This document shows positions 37,753 to 46,389 of a stretch of 64,000 nt of DNA, in pieces. The notes below the pieces were generated by a model, which saw only the letters and a list, made by a program, of their open reading frames with translations, had not been told where the DNA came from and ran no database searches. Both the position numbers and the translations under genes were made by a program. The stretch lies in contig NZ_CP026103.1 of NCBI RefSeq assembly GCF_002902945.1, positions 186,001 to 250,000 on the forward strand, read 5' to 3'. Origin of the DNA: Paraburkholderia caribensis. GTDB taxonomy: Bacteria > Pseudomonadota > Gammaproteobacteria > Burkholderiales > Burkholderiaceae. Within the stretch, counting starts at the first letter, position 1, and every line of letters begins with the position of its first letter.

Positions 37753-38817
37753 ATGGCAACAACCTCACTCCCGCGCTTCGGTATTTGGGCGCTCGTGCAC
37801 GGGAGCCGTGCAGCGTTGCAGGACCCCGACGAACCCTACGATGCATCCTGGGCCCGCAACAAGGCACTCGTGCTGGAGGCTGAGCAACTCGGCTACGATT
37901 CGGTGCTCGTCGCGCAGCATACAATCAACCCGCACGACGCTTCGCTCGATCAACTCGAAGCGTGGACGGCGTCAGCGGCACTGGCGGCTTTGACTTCGCG
38001 CATCGAGATCATCGCTGCGATCAAGCCGTATCTCTATCATCCCGTCGTGCTGGCAAAGATGGCGCAGCAGATCGAGCACATCAGCGGCGGACGGTTCGCG
38101 ATCAATCTGGTGAACGCGTGGAACCGTCCGGAACTCGAGCGTGCTGGCATCGGGTTCCCTGAACACGATGAACGCTATGCATACGGCCGCGAATGGATCG
38201 CAGTGGTGGATGCGCTGTTGCGCGGCGAAACGCTGAATCATCACGGCGATCATTTCCGTATCGACGACTACGCGTTGCGGCCCGCCGACCCGTTCCGCGC
38301 ACGTCCGCGCATCTACGTGGGCGGAGAGTCGGAGCCGGCGCGCTCGCTGGTGGCGGCGCACGGCGATGTGTGGTTCATCAATGGCCAGCCGTATGACGAT
38401 GTCGCGCGCCTGATCGGCGATGTATCGGCGCGAACCCGGCGAGCGGGGCAGGCTCCATTGCGCTTCGGCCTGTCGGCGTTCGTGATTGCGCGACCGACGC
38501 AGGCCGAAGCCGACGCACACCTTGCGCATCTCTTTGCACTCGCCGAACTCGACAAGCCGTTGCGCGAGCGCCAGAAGGCGAATATCGATCCCAACGTGGT
38601 GATGATCCAGACTTTCGCGCAATCGGCGCGCGTGGGATCGAACGGCGGAACGGCGGCGGGGCTGGTCGGTGATTACGACACGGTGGCGCAGCGTATCGCT
38701 GAGTTCCATCGTGCGGGCATCGAACTGTTTATGCTGCAGTTTCAGCCATTCGAGGCCGATATGCGTATCTTCGCGCAAGAAGTGGCGCCGCGCGTGCGCC
38801 GCCTGCTTGCCGGCTGA
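37753..38817 (+). CDS. LLM-class flavin-dependent monooxygenase (SfnG/SsuD-like)
   Basis: Luciferase-like FMN-dependent oxygenase of 354 residues. The TIM-barrel pattern is clear: LEAEQLGYDSVLVAQH, SRIEIIAAIKPYLYHPVVLA, ISGGRFAINLVNAWN (the flavin-phosphate region) and RPRIYVGGESEPARSLVAAH. Members cleave C-S bonds of sulfonates or sulfones with FMNH2 and oxygen. The convergent gene cluster (SfnB/DszC-like flavoprotein plus ssuABC-type transporter) strongly supports a sulfur-acquisition role. No flavin reductase gene is in the window, so FMNH2 must come from elsewhere. Confidence 0.85.
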   Translation: MATTSLPRFGIWALVHGSRAALQDPDEPYDASWARNKALVLEAEQLGYDSVLVAQHTINPHDASLDQLEAWTASAALAALTSRIEIIAAIKPYLYHPVVLAKMAQQIEHISGGRFAINLVNAWNRPELERAGIGFPEHDERYAYGREWIAVVDALLRGETLNHHGDHFRIDDYALRPADPFRARPRIYVGGESEPARSLVAAHGDVWFINGQPYDDVARLIGDVSARTRRAGQAPLRFGLSAFVIARPTQAEADAHLAHLFALAELDKPLRERQKANIDPNVVMIQTFAQSARVGSNGGTAAGLVGDYDTVAQRIAEFHRAGIELFMLQFQPFEADMRIFAQEVAPRVRRLLAG

Positions 38818-38835
38818 TCGCACAGAATGACAGCG

Positions 38836-38855
38836 GGCCACGTGACGACGTGGCC
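38836..38855. terminator. Bidirectional terminator-like hairpin
   Basis: Perfect 8-base stem GGCCACGT-GACG-ACGTGGCC in the 46-base gap between two convergent genes. No long T-run on either side, so termination efficiency is uncertain. Confidence 0.55.
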
Positions 38856-38863
38856 TGTTGCTA

Positions 38864-40111
38864 TCAGAAGAATGCGCCTGTCGGCGGAAGCTTCCCGGTC
38901 AGCAGGTTTTGTCCAAGCAGACGTTCTTTGTAGAGCCGCGGATTGTGCGAGGCAATCACCTTGATATTGCGCCAGTGCCTGTCGAGCGCACCGACGCGTG
39001 AGACAACCGAGCCTGAACCGAGATCGATCAGCCAGGTGGCAATCTGCGGCGCGAGATCGTCGATCACGACCTTGGCCTCCGAAGCCGCCAATGTTGCAGC
39101 GAGTGTCGCATCGCATTCGTCGGTCGTGCCATAAGCGTCCGATGCACGCTGCAGCGCGCTGACCGCCCGATCGGCTGTCGCCTCGACGCTCGCGGCATAT
39201 GCGCGGATGCGGCCAAGCAAGGCCTGCAGCACAGGCTCGTCGGCGGGATGCGCGGTTTCGCCGTGATAGAAGTTACGCTTACGTGCGCGCAGCACGTCGA
39301 CCGCGTCCAACGCGACGCGTCGCGCGATGCCCGCAATGCAGTTCGTCAGATACACCTGATGGAAGGTAAATCCCCAAGGCGCAGCTTCGTCGGAGCGTGG
39401 CGGATCCTGCGGATAAACATGCGCGGCGGGGACCGTCACAGTACGAAATCTCGCGGTGCCGGAGCCCGTCAGGCGTTGGCCAAAACCCTGCCAGTCGTCA
39501 TCGTCGCTGACGCCTTCGCCACGTTCGAGCACGTATTGCACGGTGCGGCCCTCGCGGCTTTCGACAGCGACGCCGACGAAGGCGTCGTTATACAGATTGC
39601 CCGTCGCGTAGACCTTGTCGCCTGAGCCGACGTAGTGCTGTTGCGTATCGTCCCATTCGAGCTTGCTGAGCACGCGGCTCGATCGTGCGCCTGCTGCGGG
39701 CGCATCGGTTTCGGCGAAACTCAGTCCGATCGTTTTCTTCTGCGCAGTCAATGCAAGCACGTGAGCGTGAAAGGGATGATCTCGTCGCCGGAGCGCTGCT
39801 TCGACTTGCCACAAGTGGTTGCGAAACGCGTGAGCGATATTCGAATCTGCCGCCGCTACATCGCGGGCTACCGTCAGAAGTTCGCTCAAGCTCAGGCCGT
39901 GCCCACCGGCATCGGCGGGCAGGCGCAACGCGCCGAAGCCGTGCGCCTTGAGTGTGCCGATCTCGTCGTGCGGCAGACGGTGTGCCAGTTCACGCTCCGC
40001 CGCAGTCGATGCGATATCGTCGATGACACCCGACAGGCCGAGCGCAACGGACAACGGCGAAACCAGCTTCGGCCGTCCGCTATGAGCGATGGTTGGATCA
40101 GAGTCAGCCAT
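38864..40111 (-). CDS. Acyl-CoA dehydrogenase-fold flavoprotein (SfnB/DszC-like)
   Basis: Flavin enzyme of 415 residues with the three-part acyl-CoA dehydrogenase fold: N-terminal helices (HRLPHDEIGTLKAHGFGALR), middle beta domain with GLSFAETDAP, and C-terminal helical domain. The usual catalytic glutamate context of acyl-CoA dehydrogenases is absent, and the protein resembles FMNH2-dependent monooxygenases such as DszC and SfnB, which act in organosulfur use. It lies 51 bases downstream of the sulfonate-binding protein gene in the same direction, consistent with an operon transcribed from 42.8 kb. Substrate (sulfone, sulfonate or sulfinate) unknown. Confidence 0.8.
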   Translation of the reverse strand: MADSDPTIAHSGRPKLVSPLSVALGLSGVIDDIASTAAERELAHRLPHDEIGTLKAHGFGALRLPADAGGHGLSLSELLTVARDVAAADSNIAHAFRNHLWQVEAALRRRDHPFHAHVLALTAQKKTIGLSFAETDAPAAGARSSRVLSKLEWDDTQQHYVGSGDKVYATGNLYNDAFVGVAVESREGRTVQYVLERGEGVSDDDDWQGFGQRLTGSGTARFRTVTVPAAHVYPQDPPRSDEAAPWGFTFHQVYLTNCIAGIARRVALDAVDVLRARKRNFYHGETAHPADEPVLQALLGRIRAYAASVEATADRAVSALQRASDAYGTTDECDATLAATLAASEAKVVIDDLAPQIATWLIDLGSGSVVSRVGALDRHWRNIKVIASHNPRLYKERLLGQNLLTGKLPPTGAFF

Positions 40112-40162
40112 GCGTGTGGCGCTCCTCGCGGATAGTGTGGTGTGCGTTCATGGGCGGCTGCA

Positions 40163-41167
40163 TCAAACCTTGACGCTGTAATCCGCGACCTTGATGCGCG
40201 AGTTGATGATCTTGCGTTCGGCGAGCCAATCGGCGGCGCGCTGCAACTGCGCGATGAATGCCGCGTCGTCGGGTTCGTGGAACTGGTTGACGCGCTTGAG
40301 GCTCGCCAGATAGTCGCGTACCTGGTCTGGATATTTCGCTTCGCGCTGCACGAGCTGTTCGGATTCGACAGGATGCGCCGACTGCCACGCGCCTTCGACG
40401 TAATACGCGTCGATCACCGCGCGCACCAGTTCCGAGTTCTCGTCGGCGAACTTGCGGCGCGTCACCAGCGAGCTGTAGTCAATCAGAAATTCGAGGTCGC
40501 GGCCTTCGTTGAAGATGTCGTGCGCGTCGTTCGAAAAACGCGAGATATCGACGGCCGGCGACCACATCGACCAGGCGTCCACCTTGCCTTGCGCGAACGC
40601 GGGCGCGGCATCGGGTGGATTCAGGTAGACGAACTGAACCTTGTCGCGATCGATATGGTTCTTCTCCAGCGCTGCAATCAGCAAAAACTCGCCGAGTCCC
40701 GACCGGTTGACGGCGACCTTGCGGCCTGCGAGATCGGCGACCGAATTGATGCCGCTCGACTTCTTCGCAATGATGGCCGTCGAGCGCGGCGAATAGACGT
40801 CGAACGCAGTGAAGACGATAGGCGAGCCGGCGAGCATCGCGGCCAGCGCGGGCGTTGTCGAGCCCCAGAAGCCGAAGTCAGCGCTGTTGCCGACCACGGC
40901 CTGGATGGACGGTGCGTGGTTCGGAAACGGGCCGATCCATTCGACCTTGATGTCCTTCGCGGCAAGCGTTTTTTCGAACACGCCACGTTGCTTCGCGATA
41001 TCGGGCAGGCTGCCGTAGCCCCAGCCGATGCGCACCGTGTCAGTGTTGCGTGTCAGCTTACGCGGCTCGGCGGCGCGTACGGGCAGCACGCTGCTGGCGG
41101 CGAGACCGGCCAGCAGTCCACCCGCCGCCCGCAAAACCTGGCGGCGGCCAGATGAGTGATCGTTCAT
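40163..41167 (-). CDS. ssuA: ABC transporter substrate-binding protein, aliphatic sulfonate type
   Basis: Periplasmic binding protein of 334 residues for sulfonates or related sulfur compounds. The N-terminus SSGRRQVLRAAGGLLAGLAA is a twin-arginine signal. The mature part shows the SsuA/TauA/NrtA pattern: VRIGWGYGSLPDIAKQRG, VEWIGPFPNHAPSIQAV, DFGFWGSTTPALAAMLAG and GRKVAVNRSGLGEFLL. The chosen ATG at 41167 gives the signal at the very N-terminus; GAGGAC lies upstream. It follows the ATPase gene by 40 bases and is followed by the SfnB-like gene. Assigned by similarity of motifs; the precise ligand is not known. Confidence 0.82.
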   Translation of the reverse strand: MNDHSSGRRQVLRAAGGLLAGLAASSVLPVRAAEPRKLTRNTDTVRIGWGYGSLPDIAKQRGVFEKTLAAKDIKVEWIGPFPNHAPSIQAVVGNSADFGFWGSTTPALAAMLAGSPIVFTAFDVYSPRSTAIIAKKSSGINSVADLAGRKVAVNRSGLGEFLLIAALEKNHIDRDKVQFVYLNPPDAAPAFAQGKVDAWSMWSPAVDISRFSNDAHDIFNEGRDLEFLIDYSSLVTRRKFADENSELVRAVIDAYYVEGAWQSAHPVESEQLVQREAKYPDQVRDYLASLKRVNQFHEPDDAAFIAQLQRAADWLAERKIINSRIKVADYSVKV

Positions 41168-41207
41168 TGTTTTAAAGTCCTCGATGTGATGCTGAAAAGC
41201 GATTCGA

Positions 41208-41951
41208 TCAGTGAGCACGTACGCCCAGCTCGTCGAGCAGGACGGAGCGCAACGCCTGTGGTGTGTGGTGTTTGGGCTGGAAGGAAGCGGCGATGCGCCC
41301 CGCGCGCATCACCAGAATGCGATCGGCGAGCGTGAGCGCTTCGTCGACGTCATGCGTGACGATCAGCACGCCGGGCTGATGGCGTGCCACGAGTTCCTTG
41401 ACGAGCCCGTGCATCTTGATACGCGTGAGCGCGTCGAGTGCCGCGAATGGTTCGTCGAGCAGCAGCAGCGCGGGATCGCGAACGAGCGCGCGTGCCAGCG
41501 CGACGCGTTGCGCCTGGCCACCCGACAGGTTCCGCGGCCAGTCGTTTTCACGGCCGGACAGGCCGACTTCATTGAGCGCATGCGCGGCACCCGCGCGGCC
41601 AATCGTCGCTTCATGGCCAAGCGCGACGTTTTCCCATAGCGTGGCCCACGGCAGCAACCGGTGCTCCTGAAACACGACGGAAGGCCGCTCTGGCGCGCGG
41701 ATCTGTCCCGCATCAGGCTGATCGAGCCCGGCCAGCGCGCGCAGCAGCGTGGTCTTGCCGCAGCCGCTTTCACCTAGCAGCGCGACGAATTCGCCCTTGT
41801 TGATGTCGAGATCCAGCGCATCGATGACGACTCGCGAGCCGTAACGGCGTTGCAGGCCGCGTACCGATACGGCGAGCCCTGGCCGCGCCGCGCGCTCTTC
41901 ATTGAGTTCAAGGACATTCGATTCACGGGACAAAGCGAGGCTCGCGCTCAT
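41208..41951 (-). CDS. ssuB: ABC transporter ATP-binding protein, sulfonate type
   Basis: ATPase of 247 residues that powers the sulfonate importer. Walker A GESGCGKTT at residues 60-68, Q-loop in VVFQEHRLLPW, signature LSGGQAQRVALARALV, Walker B LLLLDEPFAALDA and the switch histidine in LIVTHDVDEAL. The start at 41951 is fixed by an ATGA overlap with the permease stop; the frame's earlier ATG at 41984 would overlap the permease more deeply. The LLPW sequence after the Q-loop is common in SsuB/TauB/NrtD ATPases. Confidence 0.87.
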   Translation of the reverse strand: MSASLALSRESNVLELNEERAARPGLAVSVRGLQRRYGSRVVIDALDLDINKGEFVALLGESGCGKTTLLRALAGLDQPDAGQIRAPERPSVVFQEHRLLPWATLWENVALGHEATIGRAGAAHALNEVGLSGRENDWPRNLSGGQAQRVALARALVRDPALLLLDEPFAALDALTRIKMHGLVKELVARHQPGVLIVTHDVDEALTLADRILVMRAGRIAASFQPKHHTPQALRSVLLDELGVRAH

Positions 41952-42787
41952 TGGCGTACTCCTTGCGCGTAGTTCGCGTGCCACGACAGAAAGCGGGCTT
42001 CGAGCGATCGCACCAGTGCGTCGGCGATCACGCCGATGATCGCGTAGATGATCATGGTCAGCAGAATGACATTGGTTTGCAGGAATTCACGGGCATCCAT
42101 CGCGAGAAAGCCGATGCCCCTGGTCGTCGCGAGCGTTTCGGCGATCACGAGTGCAAGCCATGCATGAGCGAGTGCGTAGCGCACGCCGGTGAGGATCGAC
42201 GGCATCGCGCCGGGCAGGATGATTCGCCGCACGATGCCGGTCCAGTCGAGCCCGATCACCTTCGCTAGTTCCATCAGCTTTGGATCGATCTGGCGGATGC
42301 CGAGCATCGTGTTGATATAGATGGGAAAGAGCACGGCAAGCGCGACGAGAAAAATCTTCGCGACTTCGCCGACTCCGAACCAGACGATGACGAGCGGCAG
42401 CATCGCGAGAAAGGGTACCGCGCGCACCATCTGGATCGAGCGGTCGAACAGCGCCTGCGCGAACGGCGAGAAGCCGACGAGAATGCCCAGCGCAAGCCCG
42501 ATCGTTCCGCCGATCACAAAACCCGCGGCAGCGCGCAGCAGCGACACGCCGAGGTGGATGAACAGTTCGCCGTTACGCGCAAGGTCGATTGCCGTTCCGA
42601 GCACGCTGCTGGGCGCCGGCAGCACCTGCGATGTGATGAGACCCAGACGTGCCGCGGCTTCCCACAACACGACGACAAGCGCCGGAACAGCCCACGAAAG
42701 CCACTTGTACAGCGTGGCTTTCGACACGCCGGCGCGCGAGCGTAAGGGCGAAACATGCCCATGACGCGAAGAAGTTAGATCAGACAC
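41948..42787 (-). CDS. ssuC: ABC transporter permease, sulfonate type
   Basis: Inner-membrane permease of 279 residues with about six helices and the EAA loop ELAKVIGLDWTGIVRRIILP, the contact with the ATPase. AVPFLAMLPLVIVWFGVGE is characteristic of SsuC/TauC/NrtB permeases. The start is taken as the GTG at 42787, preceded by GGAGCGCAT; the frame runs open to 42868 but the added residues (rich in Arg and His) are unlike a permease N-terminus. First gene of the ssuCBA-sfnB-like operon, whose promoter should lie in 42790-43200. Confidence 0.85.
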   Translation of the reverse strand: MSDLTSSRHGHVSPLRSRAGVSKATLYKWLSWAVPALVVVLWEAAARLGLITSQVLPAPSSVLGTAIDLARNGELFIHLGVSLLRAAAGFVIGGTIGLALGILVGFSPFAQALFDRSIQMVRAVPFLAMLPLVIVWFGVGEVAKIFLVALAVLFPIYINTMLGIRQIDPKLMELAKVIGLDWTGIVRRIILPGAMPSILTGVRYALAHAWLALVIAETLATTRGIGFLAMDAREFLQTNVILLTMIIYAIIGVIADALVRSLEARFLSWHANYAQGVRQ

Positions 42788-43556
42788 ATGCGCTCCATGA
42801 TCGCGATGAAAAGAGATCGCTCCGCTGCGGAGCCATGACGGGCACCCAATCCGAAGGCGACAAGCCACGCGTCAGGAAGGGCGTACTTCTCGCGGCGGCG
42901 AGCCTCATATTTAAAGCTGGTTAGCGCTACAAAGACAAACGCTTTATTGTGCTTTGCTTTTCAGTTCTGAAGGGGAGACGGTCGTGCACGGTTTGAACGG
43001 CCTTGCACGCATTACTTATAGGGAAGTGAGGCAAGAGAACTGTCGATGTATGCGCATCTGTTGTCGCGGATAAAACGATTTTGTAGAAGACGGGAGCGTC
43101 GCGACGCAACACAAAATGTCATTTATCGAAGAGACCACGCCAATGCGGGGGCGGGATTCGGGTCTTCGAAATATTACTGAAGGAACTGGTAATAGTGCCT
43201 CGATGGCAGCACGTTCAACAACTTCGAAACCGCGGCGAAGTATCGATTCACATCGTCGCTACTGATGGGCTTTCTCCGAACCTCTCAGTCAGCCAAATCC
43301 AGATTTTGCTAACTGGAGTGCCAATAAGCGGCCGTTGGCGGCCTCACCCTATCGGCCAACTGCTGCCGTTCACTGATCTCAGGTTGCTGTCAGTCGAACG
43401 GCAGGATCGCTCCAGAACCTGCCCGATACGCAAACATGAATTCCCGATCTCTGAACCGATCGAGTCTGGCGGCCCGCCTCAAATTCCTGCGATTAATCAG
43501 CTCGCGCAGCCATAGCGGACAAGAATACCCAATTCCAAAATCTGGCCGGCAAGCTC
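42788..43556. other. Intergenic region upstream of the sulfonate operon
   Basis: About 770 bases. The part nearest 42.8-43.2 kb is AT-richer and should carry the operon promoter. The part 43290-43520 has GC-rich short inverted segments (GTTGGC and GCCAAC around 43333-43361) and resembles dispersed non-coding repeats I associate with Burkholderia genomes; that is only an impression. No gene supported. Confidence 0.3.
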
Positions 43557-44276
43557 TCAGATTTCGTGCGGGTTTCCGGCGGCGAGCACGGGGCCAGTGG
43601 GTTGCCCGGTTGGGGATCCGCCACGAGGTTCAAGCGACACCGCAAGCGTGGTCTGCGGACCTAGACGTTGAAGCTGTGCTTGCGCGACGCGCACGAGTGT
43701 CGGGCGCTGCGCATCGATCACGCCAAGTGAAATGGGCTTCATGCCTTGCGGAATCAACCACATTTCGGTGGACTGGTTTGCTGCAACCGTGAAGTCGTGC
43801 GGTGGCACGACGACGATCTGCGCATGTTGCATGTCGACAGTCGCAGTCCAGCCTGCGCCCGCGCCTTGACGTTCGAGCGTCGCAACGAGATATTGCGTAC
43901 CTGCTGTCGGTGTAGGGACGTTGTGCAACGTTACGGTGCGCGTCAGGACGATTGCGAGTGCGCAGGCTGCGACCACCGACGTCAATCCCGTCCAGCGCCA
44001 GAACGACAGGGTATTCCATAAACCAGGACGTCGGTCAGCTTCCGCCCATCCCAGTTGCGCTCGCACATAGTCCCAGATATGGGCTGGTGGAACGACGTCC
44101 GCGAGATCTTCCGTTAGAGGCATCAGGCGCGCTTGCCAGCGCGCGAGCGATTGTGCCATGCCGGGCTCCTGCTGCATGGCGAGTTCGATTGCGAGGCGCT
44201 CGTCGTCGCTGAGCACGCCGAGTACGTACTCCGCGCAACGCAGATCGTTTTCATCGGAAGAGGCGGACGTGTTCAT
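43557..44276 (-). CDS. RskA-like anti-sigma factor
   Basis: Membrane anti-sigma factor of 239 residues. The cytosolic N-terminus (about 1-75: CAEYVLGVLSDDERLAIELA and a WDYVRAQLGW helix) is the sigma-binding anti-sigma domain of the RskA/ChrR-like class without a zinc HxxxCxxC motif. One transmembrane helix lies at about 95-113 (WTGLTSVVAACALAIVLTR), and the RskA C-terminal domain follows in the periplasm (VVVPPHDFTVAANQSTEMWL, PTLVRVA). Its start overlaps the sigma factor stop as ATGA. It should hold the ECF factor inactive at the membrane until a periplasmic signal triggers release. Confidence 0.87.
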   Translation of the reverse strand: MNTSASSDENDLRCAEYVLGVLSDDERLAIELAMQQEPGMAQSLARWQARLMPLTEDLADVVPPAHIWDYVRAQLGWAEADRRPGLWNTLSFWRWTGLTSVVAACALAIVLTRTVTLHNVPTPTAGTQYLVATLERQGAGAGWTATVDMQHAQIVVVPPHDFTVAANQSTEMWLIPQGMKPISLGVIDAQRPTLVRVAQAQLQRLGPQTTLAVSLEPRGGSPTGQPTGPVLAAGNPHEI

Positions 44277-44977
44277 CTTTCGAGACAGGTTTTCAGCTGC
44301 ATCAGGCTGCGCCGGATCCAGCTTTTCATGGTGCCCAATGGAACGCTCATGCGTGCAGCTAGCTCGGCGTAAGACGAACCCGTAAAGAACGCTTCCCGAA
44401 TCACGCCCCTCTGTGTATCGGGCAGCGCCTGCAGACAGTCTTCGAGACGCCGCCGTTCTTCACTGAGTTGTGCGAGGGCGGCGGGTGTGGGTGAGTCGTC
44501 GATGATCTCTTCAGCCGATGCCTCGTCGAGCGGTTGCATACGGCGGCGTCTGATGCGATCGATCGCGCGATTACGTGCGATCGTGCCGAGCCAGGTGATC
44601 GCGCTTGAGAGTTGCGGATTGAATGTGGCCGCCTGATTCCATGCCGTGACGTACACATCCTGAAGCGTGTCTTCGGCTTCTGAGCGGTCGCGCAGAACCT
44701 TAAGGCAGATGGCGAAGATCTTCGGGGACGTCCGGCGATAAAACGTTTCGAACGCAGCACGATCGCGCAAGGCGACGGCCGAGAGCATCCCGTCCAGCTC
44801 GTCGCGTGCAACAGCGTCCGGCGACGTGGGCGGACCCGGTAATTGGCTTGAATTCTTTTGCGGCCTTGAGGACATGTTACACCTGGGTTCGCTGTACAAG
44901 GTACGCTTCCGTGCACGTAGTGTATCAGCGCGATTCGTTGCGACAATCCTGTGACCAGCGGATAGTTGCGAGGACAT
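44273..44977 (-). CDS. ECF-type RNA polymerase sigma factor (SigK-like)
   Basis: Extracytoplasmic-function sigma factor of 234 residues. Region 2 includes FETFYRRTSPKIFAICLKVL and DRSEAEDTLQDVYVTAW; region 4 includes LPDTQRGVIREAFFTGSSYA and VPLGTMKSWIRRSLMQLK. The start at 44977 is chosen because AGGAGG sits five bases before it and a promoter-like GCATCC-N16-CGTAAA lies about 42 bases upstream; the downstream ATG at 44875 (AGGTGTAAC before it) is an alternative that removes a poorly structured N-terminal stretch. Cotranscribed with its anti-sigma factor and very likely autoregulated. Confidence 0.88.
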   Translation of the reverse strand: MSSQLSAGHRIVATNRADTLRARKRTLYSEPRCNMSSRPQKNSSQLPGPPTSPDAVARDELDGMLSAVALRDRAAFETFYRRTSPKIFAICLKVLRDRSEAEDTLQDVYVTAWNQAATFNPQLSSAITWLGTIARNRAIDRIRRRRMQPLDEASAEEIIDDSPTPAALAQLSEERRRLEDCLQALPDTQRGVIREAFFTGSSYAELAARMSVPLGTMKSWIRRSLMQLKTCLER

Positions 44978-45018
44978 CAGAACCTCCTGGATCGCCGTCA
45001 ATGTCGGATTCCTGTTCT

Positions 45019-45046
45019 TTTACGCGGGGGCAGGCATAACGGATGC
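45019..45046 (-). promoter_or_regulatory. Candidate ECF promoter of the sigma/anti-sigma operon (GCATCC-N16-CGTAAA)
   Basis: On the minus strand GCATCC (45046-45041), a 16-base spacer, then CGTAAA (45024-45019). The same hexamers and spacer occur in front of the divergent ferritin-like gene. The position fits a start of transcription about 35 bases before the ATG at 44977. Seen directly; the assignment to this sigma factor is inference. Confidence 0.65.
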
Positions 45047-45191
45047 GCGACAGTCAAAGATTACCGTTTTTTTACTCGCTGCGTGAACTGACAATAGTCA
45101 TATTTTCCATGCGCAACGCGCGCAATACCATGCATTCGCGCTCCGTGAAAACTACATTCAGATGCTTCCGAAAATAAACTGGCACTGCATT

Positions 45192-45219
45192 GCATCCACT
45201 CACGTTCGAGCAACGTAAC
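45192..45219 (+). promoter_or_regulatory. Candidate ECF promoter of the ferritin-like gene (GCATCC-N16-CGTAAC)
   Basis: GCATCC at 45192-45197, 16-base spacer, CGTAAC at 45214-45219. It shares both boxes and spacer length with the divergent sigma promoter. The expected 5' leader to the ATG at 45320 is roughly 95 bases. Confidence 0.65.
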
Positions 45220-45319
45220 GCTATTGAAGACGCGACCGTTGCCTGTCAATGACAAGTCCGTGTCTCCGTTCATGCCGAGTCCGGCATGGGTTCAATTGAG
45301 CATCGAAAGGAGCAGGATC

Positions 45320-46285
45320 ATGTCAGATTCAAAAGCACTTCTCGATACATTCGACCGGCGTGCCGAGCGTCGCAGGAACCGGCGGCAGTTCTTCAGGAAT
45401 GCAGGGGGTCTCGGTCTCGGCCTCGTGGGCGGTACGTTCATCAGTGCGTGTGGCGGCGGATCGGGCAATAACGCTGGCGCGGCAGGCGCGCCGACCGATG
45501 CGGAGATTCTCAACTTCGCGCTGAATCTCGAATACCTCGAATCGCAGTTCTATAGCTATGCGACGACGGGAGCGGGATTGCCGGCTTCGATGACCGCAGG
45601 TGTTGGCACGATGGGCGCTGTGATTGCCGGTCAGCAGGTGCCGTTTCAGGATCCGTTAGTCAAGGCGTACGCGAACGAGATTGCGAAGGACGAGCGCGAG
45701 CACGTGACGTTTTTGCGCAGCGCGTTGGGCTCCGCAGCGGTAGCACAGCCTGCGATCGATATCGGCGGTACGGATCCGACCGGCGCATTTTCGAACGCAG
45801 CGCGTGCAGCGGGACTCGTCGGTGCAGGTGCGGCGTTCAACCCGTACGCCAGCGACAACAACTTTCTGCTCGGCGCATTCATCTTCGAAGATGTGGGCGT
45901 CACGGCCTACAAGGGCGCGTCGCCGCTCATTACGAACAAGACTTTTCTGGAAGCAGCGGCGGGCATACTCGCAGCCGAGGCGTATCACGCAGGCCTCGTG
46001 CGCACGACGTTGTATGCGAAGGGGCTCGACACGACGAGTCTGGTATCGGCTGCCAATGCGATTTCTGCTGCGCGCGACAGCATCGACAATAACGGCCACG
46101 ACGATCAGGGCATTTCCGGCACGACGGCGGATACCTCCAATATCGTTTCACTCGACAGTAATGGGCTTGCGTTCAGCCGTAATTACGCAAACGTACTGAA
46201 CATTGTGTATCTGACCAGTTCAGCGGCCATGAAAGGCGGCTTCTTTCCAAACGGTGTGAATGGCACGCTCAACATGAGCGCGTAA
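45320..46285 (+). CDS. Tat-exported ferritin-like domain protein
   Basis: Exported four-helix-bundle protein of 321 residues. A twin-arginine motif R21-R22-Q-F-F-R is followed by a hydrophobic Gly-rich stretch and ISAC44, a possible lipobox, so it may be a Tat-dependent lipoprotein. The mature part carries carboxylate/histidine helix motifs: LNLEYLESQFYSYA, KDEREHVTFLRSAL, FEDVGVTAYKG and LAAEAYHAGLV, as in ferritin-like (PF13668-type) proteins. AAAGGAGCAGGATC before the ATG at 45320 is a strong ribosome binding site. Divergent from the ECF sigma gene and sharing its promoter motif, so probably a main target of that sigma factor. Confidence 0.85.
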   Translation: MSDSKALLDTFDRRAERRRNRRQFFRNAGGLGLGLVGGTFISACGGGSGNNAGAAGAPTDAEILNFALNLEYLESQFYSYATTGAGLPASMTAGVGTMGAVIAGQQVPFQDPLVKAYANEIAKDEREHVTFLRSALGSAAVAQPAIDIGGTDPTGAFSNAARAAGLVGAGAAFNPYASDNNFLLGAFIFEDVGVTAYKGASPLITNKTFLEAAAGILAAEAYHAGLVRTTLYAKGLDTTSLVSAANAISAARDSIDNNGHDDQGISGTTADTSNIVSLDSNGLAFSRNYANVLNIVYLTSSAAMKGGFFPNGVNGTLNMSA

Positions 46286-46310
46286 ATCCGTATTGCGCGG
46301 AGTGACGAGC

Positions 46311-46338
46311 AGCGGGCGACACGAAGTTTTCGCCCGCT
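46311..46338 (+). terminator. Rho-independent terminator after the ferritin-like gene
   Basis: Nine-base perfect stem AGCGGGCGA / TCGCCCGCT with a 10-base loop, then GTCCTCTTTT. It lies 26 bases after the stop and before the Nramp gene, so the two genes are probably transcribed separately or with partial read-through. Confidence 0.7.
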
Positions 46339-46389
46339 GTCCTCTTTTGCGCGCTGTCTTGTGCCTTGATCGACGCACTGGAGCTATGG

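Noticed and set aside
40142..41155. 337-codon plus-strand frame
   Set aside because: Antisense of the sulfonate-binding protein gene; composition is typical of shadow frames.
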